Origin: Parasponia andersonii
Lineage: Eukaryota; Streptophyta; Magnoliopsida; Rosales; Cannabaceae
Assembly (NCBI GenBank): GCA_002914805.1
Contig: JXTB01000124.1
Location: 285,010 to 349,009, forward strand
Reading direction: 5' to 3'
DNA: 64,000 nt
Position numbers and translations under genes: made by a program
The notes under the pieces: generated by a model
Told to the model about the DNA's origin: nothing
Database searches by the model: none
The model's input: the letters and a program-made list of their open reading frames with translations, nothing else
Shown here: positions 13,301 through 23,065 of the stretch, one piece after another
Layout of the letters: every line of letters begins with the position of its first letter
Numbering within the stretch: position 1 is the stretch's first letter

Positions 13301-15093
13301 TACATAAGCAAAGAACATACTGAGAACAGTTAAAGGGTTTTCAGGACAAATTATTAGTCAACAACATATCCACGTATAAAGAGACCGGTCAGCATTGAGC
13401 ATAAAATGCAAAACATTTGTGAGCAACCAAAATGTTCTGCTATGTGTAAAATGCAATGCAAGTGTTCTTCAACTTGCGTTCTAAATCACAAGACATGCTA
13501 ATTTAAAATGAAGAACTTAACTTTGACCGCAACAAGTTATTAATGACTAAATTCACTTATTTTTTCAGGAAAAAAAAGGAAAAGAAAATAACAAACCAAA
13601 CAGACATCCTCCAAACGCGCTACCACAAGAGAGAAGATAGAAAATAGAAAAGAACAAACTGATTTTTCTCAGATTATAAAACTCATTTTGTCATAAATGC
13701 CTCTCAACATTCGGAGGACCAATTTTCAATATAGTTGACTATAAAAAGAAAACACAGAACCAAGAAGCAGTATTTCAGTAAGATGTTCTAATTATTCTAT
13801 CATGTTTATACCAGAAAGAAAACTAGACTCGGAGAAGGCTGAAAATGGATTATCCATGTCTCTTAAAAAAATCATCAGATAGATTGAGACTTATTGAGAC
13901 TTACTCATCATATTCAACTTATCAATCTGCTCTCTCAGTGATTCAGGATCCTTCTTCAAGATCCCCACCTCCCTCACCTTCTTCCTTTCTTTCTTATTCT
14001 GTTAGTCACAGACAACAAGATTTCAGCAGTGCCAGCATATGGATCAATATTCAAACCACAAAATAAACGCGTTACAAATACAAATAGAATTTCGATAAGG
14101 GGAAAAAAAAATCAACGCTACAAGATAAATAGATTCCTGTGCACAATAACATAAGCAGTAACTGAGCTTAATCAGCATATATTCTAATGACCCAAGTAAC
14201 AATATAAGCCGCATAACCAAAAGCCAAGCGACCCAAGTAACAATATAAGTAGCATAACCAAAAGCCAAGCCCAACTGTTAGAAGGACAAAAGCAATGAAG
14301 TTATCAATTAAGGATATATTTGCAAATCCGCAATGAAAAGAATCATAAAGAATGTAACAGGAATGAATAAAAAATTGAGCATCCCTTCCTAATTTCACTC
14401 TTTATGTAAAGGATTCCCAAAACTTGTGTCTCGACTGTATGCGCAAACGCATGAAAATATGAAAAAAGGAAAACATTTTTCCCGTATTTTCACTCGCTAA
14501 TCTCAATTACGGATTAGTAAATATAACCTAAAACTCTAATACATAAGAAAACCATAAACAAGTAAATGAGAGCTCCATTTAACTAACTCCACCACTGACT
14601 CACTTCCTTTAACATAATCAACTCACATACAAATACTCTCAATTCATACATCAACAAGATAAGTAAAATGAAATGATCTGGGCACCACTAGAATATTTAA
14701 AACAGAAAATAAATTGGATACAAATACTATTTCAGATTGGTTTGGTTCACAAACGATTATTATTATTATTATTATCATTATTAAGACCTAAGAATGCTTT
14801 TGAAATTAACCGAGCTAAAAGCAACTAATTCCATAGCAAACTTAACAAACACTTCTTCTTCCTTTTTTTCCCTCAAAATTTTCCCCCGAAAAATAAAAAA
14901 AAATTGAAAGCGGACCAAATTCACTAAAATTGACTAAAAACAAAAGAAGAGGAATCTGAATTGTGAGCATGGAAAAATAAAATCTAAAAAAAAAAAAAGA
15001 AAAGAAAAATACCCTTTTCAATTCCTTTTTGCGAAGCTCCTTTCGATAAGCATCGGTAGGATTCATGACCTTCCCTCCCTTGGTCGTCTTCAT
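10382..15093 (-). CDS. ELF5: ELF5-like WBP11-domain proline-rich nuclear protein
   Basis: Nine exons: 15093-15013, 13998-13905, 13043-12958, 12415-12366, 12259-12190, 12106-12025, 11915-11532, 11423-10890 and 10597-10382. All have GT-AG borders, and the protein is about 531 residues if the ambiguous base is discounted; Arabidopsis ELF5 is about 520. Residues 1-90 are the conserved WBP11-type N-terminus ([20 protein letters not shown], then [19 protein letters not shown] and [17 protein letters not shown]). A PPPGKPP segment follows at about 145. Long proline runs typical of WW-domain ligands fill about 170-430, and an acidic/hydrophobic C-terminus ends the protein. In the family, WBP11 proteins bind splicing factors in the nucleus and Arabidopsis ELF5 delays flowering through FLC; that role here is inferred. 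The single n at 11833 in exon 7 puts a stop in frame unless it is removed. Confidence 0.93.
11833..11833. other. Ambiguous base causing an apparent frameshift in ELF5 exon 7
   Basis: This is the only n in the window. Read as a real base it shifts the ELF5 frame into a nearby TAA. Read as an insertion artefact it leaves exon 7 open and in phase with exons 6 and 8. An assembly or base-calling error is the simplest explanation. Confidence 0.85.
14189..14270. repeat. 41-bp tandem duplication in ELF5 intron 1
   Basis: Two copies of a 41-bp unit starting gacccaagtaacaatataag, at 14189-14229 and 14230-14270, with two differences near the middle (ccg versus tag). Confidence 0.9.
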
Positions 15094-16100
15094 CTTTACC
15101 TCACTCGAAGCCCAAACCTTCTTCTTCTTCTTCTTCTTCTTCTTCTTCTTGGCTTTCTTCTCTAGCCGCACGCAAAAAACTCACAGAGACCCCAAACGTT
15201 GATGAAGAAGAACGAATATTTAAAAAAAAAAATTGTTATTTCATTTAAACAAAAAAAAGTCTGCGATAAAAAAGAGGATCAAGAAAATTTTTCCTTCGAT
15301 TTCTAGCTCCAAGTCTCTCCTGAGGTAAGGAAGGAGATGATAGAAATCCCTCCCCTCGCAGCTCAGTGCCATTAAATTACTTGTTTCTTCCCGATTAATC
15401 ACGGGCTTGATTTGGGCCCATTAGTAGTACCAACGATTAGGCCCAAATAATAATAACCAAGAGAATTAAAGTACATAAATAATAAATAACCATATATTAA
15501 GCATATTTACCCAAAAAAAAGGGTTTTTATTTTTCTTTCACCAGTAATTTTTTTATACCCACTTTTAGAGAAATTTATAATGAAGTTTTTAAAAATAAAA
15601 ATTATACCTAAAAATTGGTATTTATTTGAAAATCTAATATCATAGTGGCTTATAGCTCAACGATTTATTTGTTTTCAAATAGATGAGTAGATATACCTAC
15701 TGTAGAATATCATATACCCATTATAAAACTAATATACTCCCTACATATACTAAAGCTCACATATAAGTATATTAACCAAGTGTAAGAATACATATACTTA
15801 GATATTTCGCTATAAAAAAGGAAAAATAGAAATTTATTAAAACTCAGTGTGAAAAAAAATAAATAAAAGAGCATCAGCTCTAATTCCCCGTGTCATAAAA
15901 TGTAAAATAATACAATTTCTCCAGAATTGGTGCTAAACGTCTAACAAGCCCAAGTACACGATATACATACATTTTCGGCCCATTAAGCCCAGTGGCGGGA
16001 CGTATAACCATAACCTGAGACTAGAACCGACGAACTCGGGGCGAGAGTTTCCCCTTTGCATAGTTGTACTTGTAGCAGACACGAGTGTGTTAAAAGGACC
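15094..16100. promoter_or_regulatory. Divergent promoter interval between ELF5-like and PPR genes
   Basis: The 1-kb gap between two divergent start codons carries several site II motifs (TGGGCY or its complement): a palindromic tgggccca at 15413-15420, aggcccaa near 15439-15446, agccca near 15947-15952, and ggcccattaagccca at about 15976-15991. Site II elements are bound by TCP factors and are frequent upstream of plant organelle-protein and PPR genes. One cluster sits near each gene's 5' end, so each may have its own core promoter. The leader of ELF5 also contains the AAG run. Confidence 0.6.
15118..15150 (-). repeat. (AAG)n trinucleotide run just upstream of the ELF5 start
   Basis: About eleven CTT units on the plus strand (AAG on the gene strand), 25 bases before the chosen ATG. 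An upstream ATG at 15171 is in frame with ELF5, so use of that start would place a polylysine run on the N-terminus. Family members normally begin near the [10 protein letters not shown] segment, so I treat the run as 5' leader. Confidence 0.85.
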
Positions 16101-18220
16101 ATGCTGGTTCGTTTCATTCGGAGGTCGATCGCCGCCAGCCGCCATTTCTCCGCTCAAGCCGCGGCGGAGAAGGTCTCAATGACGGGATCTCCGGCGAGAA
16201 ACAACCCCGGAAGCGGCGGAGGCAGTGGTGGTGGTTGCCGGGACACGCTCGGCAAAAGGCTTCTGAGCCTGGTGTACCCAAAACGCAGTGCCGTAATTGC
16301 CATCAGGAAGTGGAAAGAGGAAGGTCGTACAGTCCGTAAATACGAGCTCAATCGTGTCGTTCGTGAGCTCCGTAAGCTTAAGCGCTACAAACATGCCCTG
16401 GAGGTGTCTTCTCTTCCTCCTACTTATGCTATAATTCTATATACACATATATTTGTGTAAAGCTAAACTTGGGATACTCCATATGCTGCTATAGGAGTTG
16501 ACAAGCGTAGTTGGTAATGGATATATGAGATTTCTTCTGGATGATTAGAGGTTTCGTAAAAGATTCTTCTATAATGTTTTGTCTATGTTGTGCTTGACAA
16601 AAATCCCAGCTGAGAAATGTAAATATGAAATTCTTGTGTCTACTAGCTAAAGTAGTCAGTTCAGCCCAGAAGGGCTGTTGAAATCTGGATTCTTTATATG
16701 ATATATGGGGCTTTATAGAATTATCTTTCCTGTCAACTTAATGGAGTTAACGTGAGCTCTTACTCTGTACCAAAGTGTTCGTATATGTGGAACTTGACGC
16801 TTAAGTTTCGTTCGTTCTTCCTTGATTTTGCTTGTAGTCAAGTAAATTTGTTTGGATAATTAGGCTTATTTGTTTCATGGGTTTTGAATTTTGAAATGAT
16901 ATTGTAAACGCTGCTGCCAGTCTCGTAATTTACGGTTTTGTGTTGATTATAAACCAGGTATGTGAATGGATGACACTACAGAAAGATACCAAATTGCAGG
17001 CAGGAGACTATGCCGTTCACTTGGACTTGATTTCAAAAGTTCGAGGTATAAATAGCGCAGAGAAATTTTTTGAGGATCTGCCTGATCGAATGAAAGACCT
17101 CTTCACCTGTTCGGCTCTTCTTCACAACTATGTCCAGAACAACTTGTTCGCGAAAGCTGAGGCTCTTATGGGAAAAATGTCGGAATGTGGTTTACTGAAG
17201 AATCCCCTTCCTTATAACCATATGCTGTCTCTTTACATCTCAAATGGGCAACTGGAAAAGGTCCCAGGAGTAATTGAGGAGCTAAAGAAGAATACTTCTC
17301 CAGATATTGTTACTTACAATCTTTGGTTAACTGTTAGTGCTTCACAAAATGATGTTGAATCTGCAGAAAAAGTTCTCCTTGAGCTAAAGAAGGCAAAGTT
17401 AGAGCTTGACTGGGTAACAAATAGCACTTTAACCAACTTGTACATCAAAAGTGGGTTCACCGAAAAAGCTGCATCTACTTTGAAAGAGATGGAGAAAATG
17501 GCATCTCGGAAAAATCGAGTTGCGTATTCATCTCTCCTCAGTCTGCATACAAACATGGGGGACAAGGAGGGTGTTCATCGAATTTGGAAGAAAATGAAAT
17601 CTTGCTTTCGCAAAATGAATGATGCCGAGTACAATTGCATGATATCCTCTCTTCTGAAACTAAAGGAGTTGAAGGAAGCCGAGAATCTATATACCGAGTG
17701 GGAGTCAGTTTCTGGGACTGGTGATGTTAGAGTTTCAAATTTACTTCTTGCAGCGTACGTCAATAGAGACCAAATGGAAATGGCCGACAAGTTTTATGAC
17801 CGGATGGTTCAAAAAGGGATATCTCCTTGTTACACTACGTGGGAGCTTCTTACATGGGGCTATTTGAAACAAAAGCAGATGGGAAAAGTGCTAGAGTACT
17901 TTGAAAAAGCTGTGACTAGTGTAAAAAAATGGGATCATGATGAAAAGTTGGTTAGGGAAGTATTCAAGATGATCGAGGAGCAAGGGGACGTTGAAGGAGC
18001 AGAGGAACTGTTGGGTATTCTTCGGAATGCTGGTTATGTTAGTACTAGATTATACAACTCACTCCTTAGAACTTACGCTAAAGCTGGTAAAATGCCACTT
18101 TTAGTTGAAGAGCGTATGGAGAAAGACCATGTTCAGTTGGATCAAGAGACTCGGAAGCTAATAAAGATAACTAGCAAAATGTGTGTGAGTGAAGTGTCAA
18201 GCACTTTTCTTAAACAATAA
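16101..18220 (+). CDS. P-type pentatricopeptide repeat protein, probably mitochondrial
   Basis: Two exons, 16101-16403 and 16958-18220 (intron 554 bp, GT-AG, phase 0), encode about 521 residues. The N-terminus MLVRFIRRSIAASRHFSA is basic and serine/alanine-rich, as in mitochondrial presequences. A conserved segment LVYPKRSAVIAIRKWKEEG leads into ELNRVVRELRKLKRYKHALE|VCEWM across the splice. About ten degenerate 35-residue PPR helix pairs fill residues 100-480 (for example LPYNHMLSLYISNGQLEKV and VTYNLWLTVSASQNDVESAE). No E, DYW or SMR domain follows, so this is a pure P-type protein; these bind organellar RNA. It resembles the At4g02820/At1g02150 group from memory. An in-frame upstream ATG at 16056 exists, but the peptide it adds is cysteine-rich and unlike a presequence, so I chose 16101. 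Confidence 0.92.
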
Positions 18221-19913
18221 GTGCAAGATTGAGATTTTCAATTTTCTTTGAGATTAACTGTATGATTTAGTTTTCTGTATTAGTTGCAGTAATCGTGTCT
18301 AAAATTCTTTACTTTTAGTCAAAATGGAAAACTGAACGACATGTTATGGGTCGATACACACCTTAATTGGGTGGTGCATTTCTGTACTTGTACGCTTTCT
18401 CCAAATCCAACCGTATTTCCCTGGCCAGTCTTAAAGTGCCTATTTACTCCCCAAAATCGGATATATTTGAAACAAAATTGAAATTGACATCAAAATTTCT
18501 CTCATAACATTTTCCAGCAAATCTTTTAAGTTTCAATGTCCTTTTTCCAATTGTTGTCTTTTATGGTGTTATTGTTTCATTTTTTTTTTATCAGACTTTT
18601 ACGGTGTTATTATTGTTTCCAATTATTGTCATTGTCGTGGATACGTTGTTTTCTTCTTCTTGTGTTGTCTTTAAGGTTATTGTGATGTACTGTCGTTTTA
18701 ATTTTTATGTCGTTTACTGAGGCTTTTTTGGTCTGTCGTGATTCCTGTTCTTGTCGTTTATGGATGCTTAGTTGTTTTGATAATTTGTCCTTTATCCAAT
18801 TTTTGTCATTTATGCTGTTATTACCGTTTTTTCTGTTTTCTTGGCCGTTAACGTTTTATAGTGGTATCGTTTTACCCATTTTCTCGTAGCTGATGTTATT
18901 GATGTTTGACCAACTATTGTCATTATTGTCGTTAATTTTACCAACCTTTTCGTCGTTTTCAAATTTAGATCATTTATGGGGATTTTTGTCGTTTTCTTAA
19001 CCATTGTCTTTTTTCAATTTAAATGTCGTTTTTTCGTATCTAATATTTTGTCGTTTTAACCAGTATTGTCGTTAGTCTTATTCTCTCTTGTTTTAGCAAC
19101 CATTTCGTCGTTTTTCTACTTATTGTCGTTTACGTAGATTATTAGCAACTTTTGCTCTGTCTAATGTTGTTGTCGTTTTATCAATTATTGATGCGACGCT
19201 ATTGTCACTGTGCATCTCGTCATTTTAAACTCTTTTTGGGTACAATCGTGCTTCTCAAGGAAAAGCTGGTGGTATCGTAGTTTTAAACTCATTTAATAAC
19301 TAGTGTTCTCAAACTTCTCGATGGATATTAAGTTCTTTCTGCACATTTTAACCTCCATATTATAACATTGTGGGTGTAATTAATTACCTACCAATCAGCC
19401 TAAACCTTTGATTATAATAAATTATAGCAAAAAAGAAAAGCAAATATGCGCTAATTTGATTGAATTAAGTACAGAAATTGAAGCGACATGTTTTACTTTG
19501 ATTCCATAGTCTTTAACTCTTTGTTGATGTGCTCCTCATCCTGTGCAAATTCTTGAAACTTCTCCGCCTATAGCTACGAATGGTCTTCCCTGTACGTCGG
19601 TTTACTCATAGTGCTAATAAAATGGCACTCTTTAGTACAGCTATCCTTTTTCTTTGAGTGATTTCTTCTCCCGGTTTGGAGGAGACTTATCCTATTCTTC
19701 CTACTGTGATGTATGCTTTGGTGGTTTGAATGGAATTCCATGTTTATATTCAAAAATGAGAAAAAAAAAAAAAACAAAATCTAATGCGAAAACAAAACAA
19801 GTAAATTATCCACGGGACTAGAAGCAGCAGAAGGAAAATGTTGAAGATAACAGAACAAAAAGGGACTAAGGGAGGGCTTTGCAGTTTTCTTTTTTGGGGG
19901 GTTTCGACGGAGG
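18221..19913. other. Intergenic, 3' flank of PPR gene with a GTCGTT-rich tract
   Basis: No gene recognised. From about 18540 to 19240 the plus strand is strongly T-rich and repeatedly shows gtcgtt in varied spacing (for example near 18690, 18708, 18755, 18929, 18950, 18988, 19023, 19049, 19067, 19107, 19125 and 19170). The rest is ordinary AT-rich sequence. Confidence 0.6.
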
Positions 19914-20284
19914 TGAACAGGTATTCTAGTGGAGAGTACTTAGAAGATATGAGAGGAAGAAAAGAAAGAGAGAGATTTAGGAAAAATAAAAGAAGAATTT
20001 AGAGAAAAAGATACAAGAATTTAAGAGAGAGAATTTCTGAATAGTTGTATATCATTAATCAAGTCTTAAAAATAATGAACATAGAAGAGTTTATTTATAA
20101 ATTATTTATAGAGAAGCTCGTAGACAAAATTAGGAAACTAATATCTTCTAGAAACGATCATAAAATGGAAATATTAGTTGTTCAAAATTAAATAAAACCT
20201 AATAATTAAATAAAATATAATTATATAATCCTAAAATAATCTAATTAATAATAATATAGATTCTTATATTCACGTTCCTCGTCA
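19914..20284 (-). repeat. Left (3') LTR of the gypsy-like remnant
   Basis: Matches 21967-22346 over most of its length, including the shared blocks gtatatcat, aagtcttaaaaataat and aataaaatataattatataat. The outer 40 bp are diverged. Confidence 0.75.
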
Positions 20285-20889
20285 TTCTCCCGGAGTTTGA
20301 GAACTCGACTCTGGCGAGTTAAAACTCTGGTAAACCATAAAGCACCAAGCAAAACCAAAGGAAATTCTTCGATTGGAAATCTTGATTCTTGATAAAAATG
20401 TAGGATTTGTAATAAGCACAATTGAATCACTTTTTCTACATAATAGACATAGAACCACTTTTTCTACATTATAGACATAAGAGAGAACACAGGAAGTCTT
20501 GAAACACCTCGGTAAATAAATATATCTATCTCATTGAAAACTAGTCTAATACTCATATTAGAAAGAAAATTAAATAAATGTGCATTAGATCTAAGAGAAA
20601 CTTCAAGAATTGGAAACTTATGTGGACTAGGATTACAAGGTGGGGAAATAATAATGATTTCGGCAATACTAGAATTATCTTTCTCATTAGACTCAATCAC
20701 TCGTTCCGTAACAAAATTATCTTCCTCAACAAATTTAATAAGCTCTTTCTCCTCAACTATCTCGTCCTCCTCAACAGATTTAGTTCTCTCTCCCTCAACA
20801 GAAATTTTACAAATTGGCTTACATAGAGTGGTAATAACATCCCTTATGTCTTGGAAAAGTTGGCTAGTATTGGCTAAATCGATTTTTAT

Positions 20890-21363
20890 GTTGGCTATAT
20901 TTTTGCGAAAGCGACATAACTAATGTGACATAACTAACACTAGGTTAATATAAAAATATCCTTTCCAATTTTTCTTTAATCTCAACCCACAAAGTCATAG
21001 GCAGATGAAAATAATGTTCAATTTCACGTTATACTAGTTTCCAGTAAACTTTAGCAGGTCCAACTAATTTCCAACTAGCATAAAAAATACATTAATCATC
21101 AGTGAAATTATGATAGTTAAGAATTCCTCAAGAGTACTTATCCAAGCTAAAAAAATATTATGGTCTGAAGTACCATCATAGGTAGGAACTTCTCTTATGA
21201 CTCTATCATTGTGTCTTATCTCCCTAGTGTAATAGCTAGAACGGCTATAGTATTGTTGAGGATAATATGGAGTACAGTAATATTGTGAATCATGATAATA
21301 TCGATTATCTTTATATGGTTTATGGTTATAGTATGGAGAATAAATTGGAACACTCATATTCAA
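20890..21363 (-). pseudogene. Ty3/gypsy gag-like fragment
   Basis: An open stretch (21363-21064) begins with a tyrosine-rich leader (YYNHKPYKDNRYYHD), followed by VPTYDGTSDHNIFLAWI, the usual opening of the plant gypsy gag domain. After a stop the similarity continues at about 21080-20950 with KLVGPAKVYWKLV and LPMTLWVEIKEKLERIF, equivalent to the L.G.A..WW and W..mk..l...F blocks of retrotransposon gag. Stops and frame changes make it nonfunctional. No zinc knuckle was seen. Confidence 0.65.
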
Positions 21364-21966
21364 TAATTATAATGGATCAAAACATATTCATGAATTTCTC
21401 AACTAATAAAACCATAAGAAAAATTTTCAAGAGTCGAAATTGTTACCAAACAAGGGTGTAAGTGCAAAAATCTTCAAGATAGAAGTGTTGACTTGTGGGT
21501 GTGGGATCAGAACGTCTAGTGATTGTTGGAACCCGCAAAATAGTGGCTGAAACTCGAGTTGTAAACTGGTACAGGATGGAAGTCGGTGGCTAGCAACAAC
21601 ACTAGCCAAGGACAATATCAGCATTGACTGTAATGCAAGCAGCGACTTGTGGCGGCTAGTGGCGGCTGGTAGAAGTGGGTAGCCCCCACAAGTGAGTGAT
21701 GGGAGTGAGGTAGTGGAGATGGTGTGGTGGAAGCAAAAGGGTGTTGTTGGAGAAAGAGAAACACGTTTCTCTTTTTTTTTTATCTTTTTTTTTTTTTTTT
21801 TAAATTTTGGGAAACCTGCAGTGTTAGAGTTTGGGCAGTAAGCTCATTTTTTCCAGACGAAAATGACTAAAAAAAGAGACGATTATAGCTAGAAAAAAAA
21901 ATTGGGAGAATTTCAGCAGAGAAAACGATTCAAGCAAAGGAAATTGAACGAGGCTGTGATATCAAA

Positions 21967-22346
21967 TGATATAGAACAAGAGTGAAAATTTAGAAGAGAT
22001 GAGAGAAAGAAGTGAAAGAAAGAGATTTAAGAAGAATAAGAGAAGAATTTAGAGAAAAAGATGAAACAACTTTAGAGCGAGAGAAGAATATTAGAGAGAA
22101 AATTTCTAAATAATTGTATATCATTGATCAAGTCTTAAAAATAATAAATATAGAAGAGTTTATTTATAAAAAAGCTCTTAAAAAAAACTAAGAAACTAAT
22201 ATCTTCTAAAAACGATCATAAAAGGAAATATCAAACTAGTTACTCAAAATTAAATAAAACCTAATAATTAAATAAAATATAATTATATAATTCTAAAATA
22301 ATCTAATTAATAATAATATAAATTCCTATATTCACCTTCCTCATCA
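21967..22346 (-). repeat. Right (5') LTR of the gypsy-like remnant
   Basis: 380 bp, beginning tgatatagaacaag and ending ttcctcatca on the plus strand. The adjoining primer-binding-like sequence on its left fixes its identity as the 5' LTR of a minus-strand element. Confidence 0.75.
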
Positions 22347-23065
22347 ACTATGCTCCTATACACATAATTTTACCTAGTTTTCTTTTTTTCTCCCTGAACA
22401 TGCTATGCATTATATCAAGAAAAGTCAAAGAAATGAAGAAGGTGAATATAAAAGAGACATTTTTTTTTTTTCACATGAACAGGCATATTTACATTAACAG
22501 AGGTGTAGGCGCCATCCTGGTGAGATCGAAGAGTTCCCCAGGTCGACTTGTTTCGCAGCTGCAAAGTCTTGAGATGCCTTAGAAGAGGAAAGATTAGAGA
22601 ATAGCACTGCTAATTCCATGTTGCCATAAATCCAGCAAAGAGTCCTGAAAACAGCCAAACTGAGGGAGGTTAGCTCAAAGATTCTTATACAACCGGATAA
22701 AATCAGCAGTGCATTTGATGATTCATAATCTTCCTTTGTTGGAAACTACTCTTCAAGTGTTGTTAGTCAGACTGGAAAAAATGCCGAATATTACTCAATC
22801 AAGTTGAAGATCATGGATGAATTCACTCGCATTAGCTAAGGCCATATAGTGATCAATTTTACTTGGATAAGCTTGCTGTCTTTAAGTTTGAACAAAGTTC
22901 AAGCAAGAGTACTAGAGACATAATGTTCAAAAAGAATTCGTAATTAGAAACTAATTTTGTTTCAGTAGGAGTTAATACTGTTTATATTGTAGATATAAAA
23001 TTGAAAGAACTTACTGGGAGAAAGAGAGGTCATAGTGATAACCTCATTCAGTGGCAAGAACTTCA
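22347..23065. other. 3' flank of MFS copy A, possible 3' UTR with an intron
   Basis: On the minus strand a good donor (CCCA|GTAAGT, at 23012/23011) lies about 54 bases beyond the transporter stop. A good acceptor (TTTTCAG|GACTC, 22645/22644) lies 367 bp further on. A GC-richer patch at 22510-22585 shows no recognisable protein. This may be a spliced 3' UTR or a small overlapping reading frame; neither is proven. Confidence 0.35.

Larger units (their letters stand above)
19914..22346 (-). mobile_element. Non-autonomous Ty3/gypsy-like LTR retrotransposon remnant
   Basis: Two direct repeats of about 370-380 bp (19914-20284 and 21967-22346) flank 1.7 kb. Reading the minus strand, the 5' LTR is the right-hand copy. 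It is followed by a primer-binding-like site (TTGATATCACAGCC, 21965-21952) resembling the usual tRNA-Met type. A purine-rich stretch (ccgggagaa, near 20293-20285) precedes the left copy. LTR copies end in TG...CA at the right element edge; the far left edge is diverged and no target duplication was found. The interior holds only a gag-like region and no integrase, protease or reverse transcriptase, so the element depended on others for movement. Confidence 0.75.

Noticed and set aside
16056..16100. Upstream in-frame ATG of the PPR gene
   Set aside because: It would add a short cysteine-rich peptide before a good mitochondrial presequence; 16101 fits the family better.
18810..19004. Threonine/lysine-rich open stretch on the minus strand
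   Set aside because: It is the complement of the repetitive GTCGTT tract and lacks domain features.
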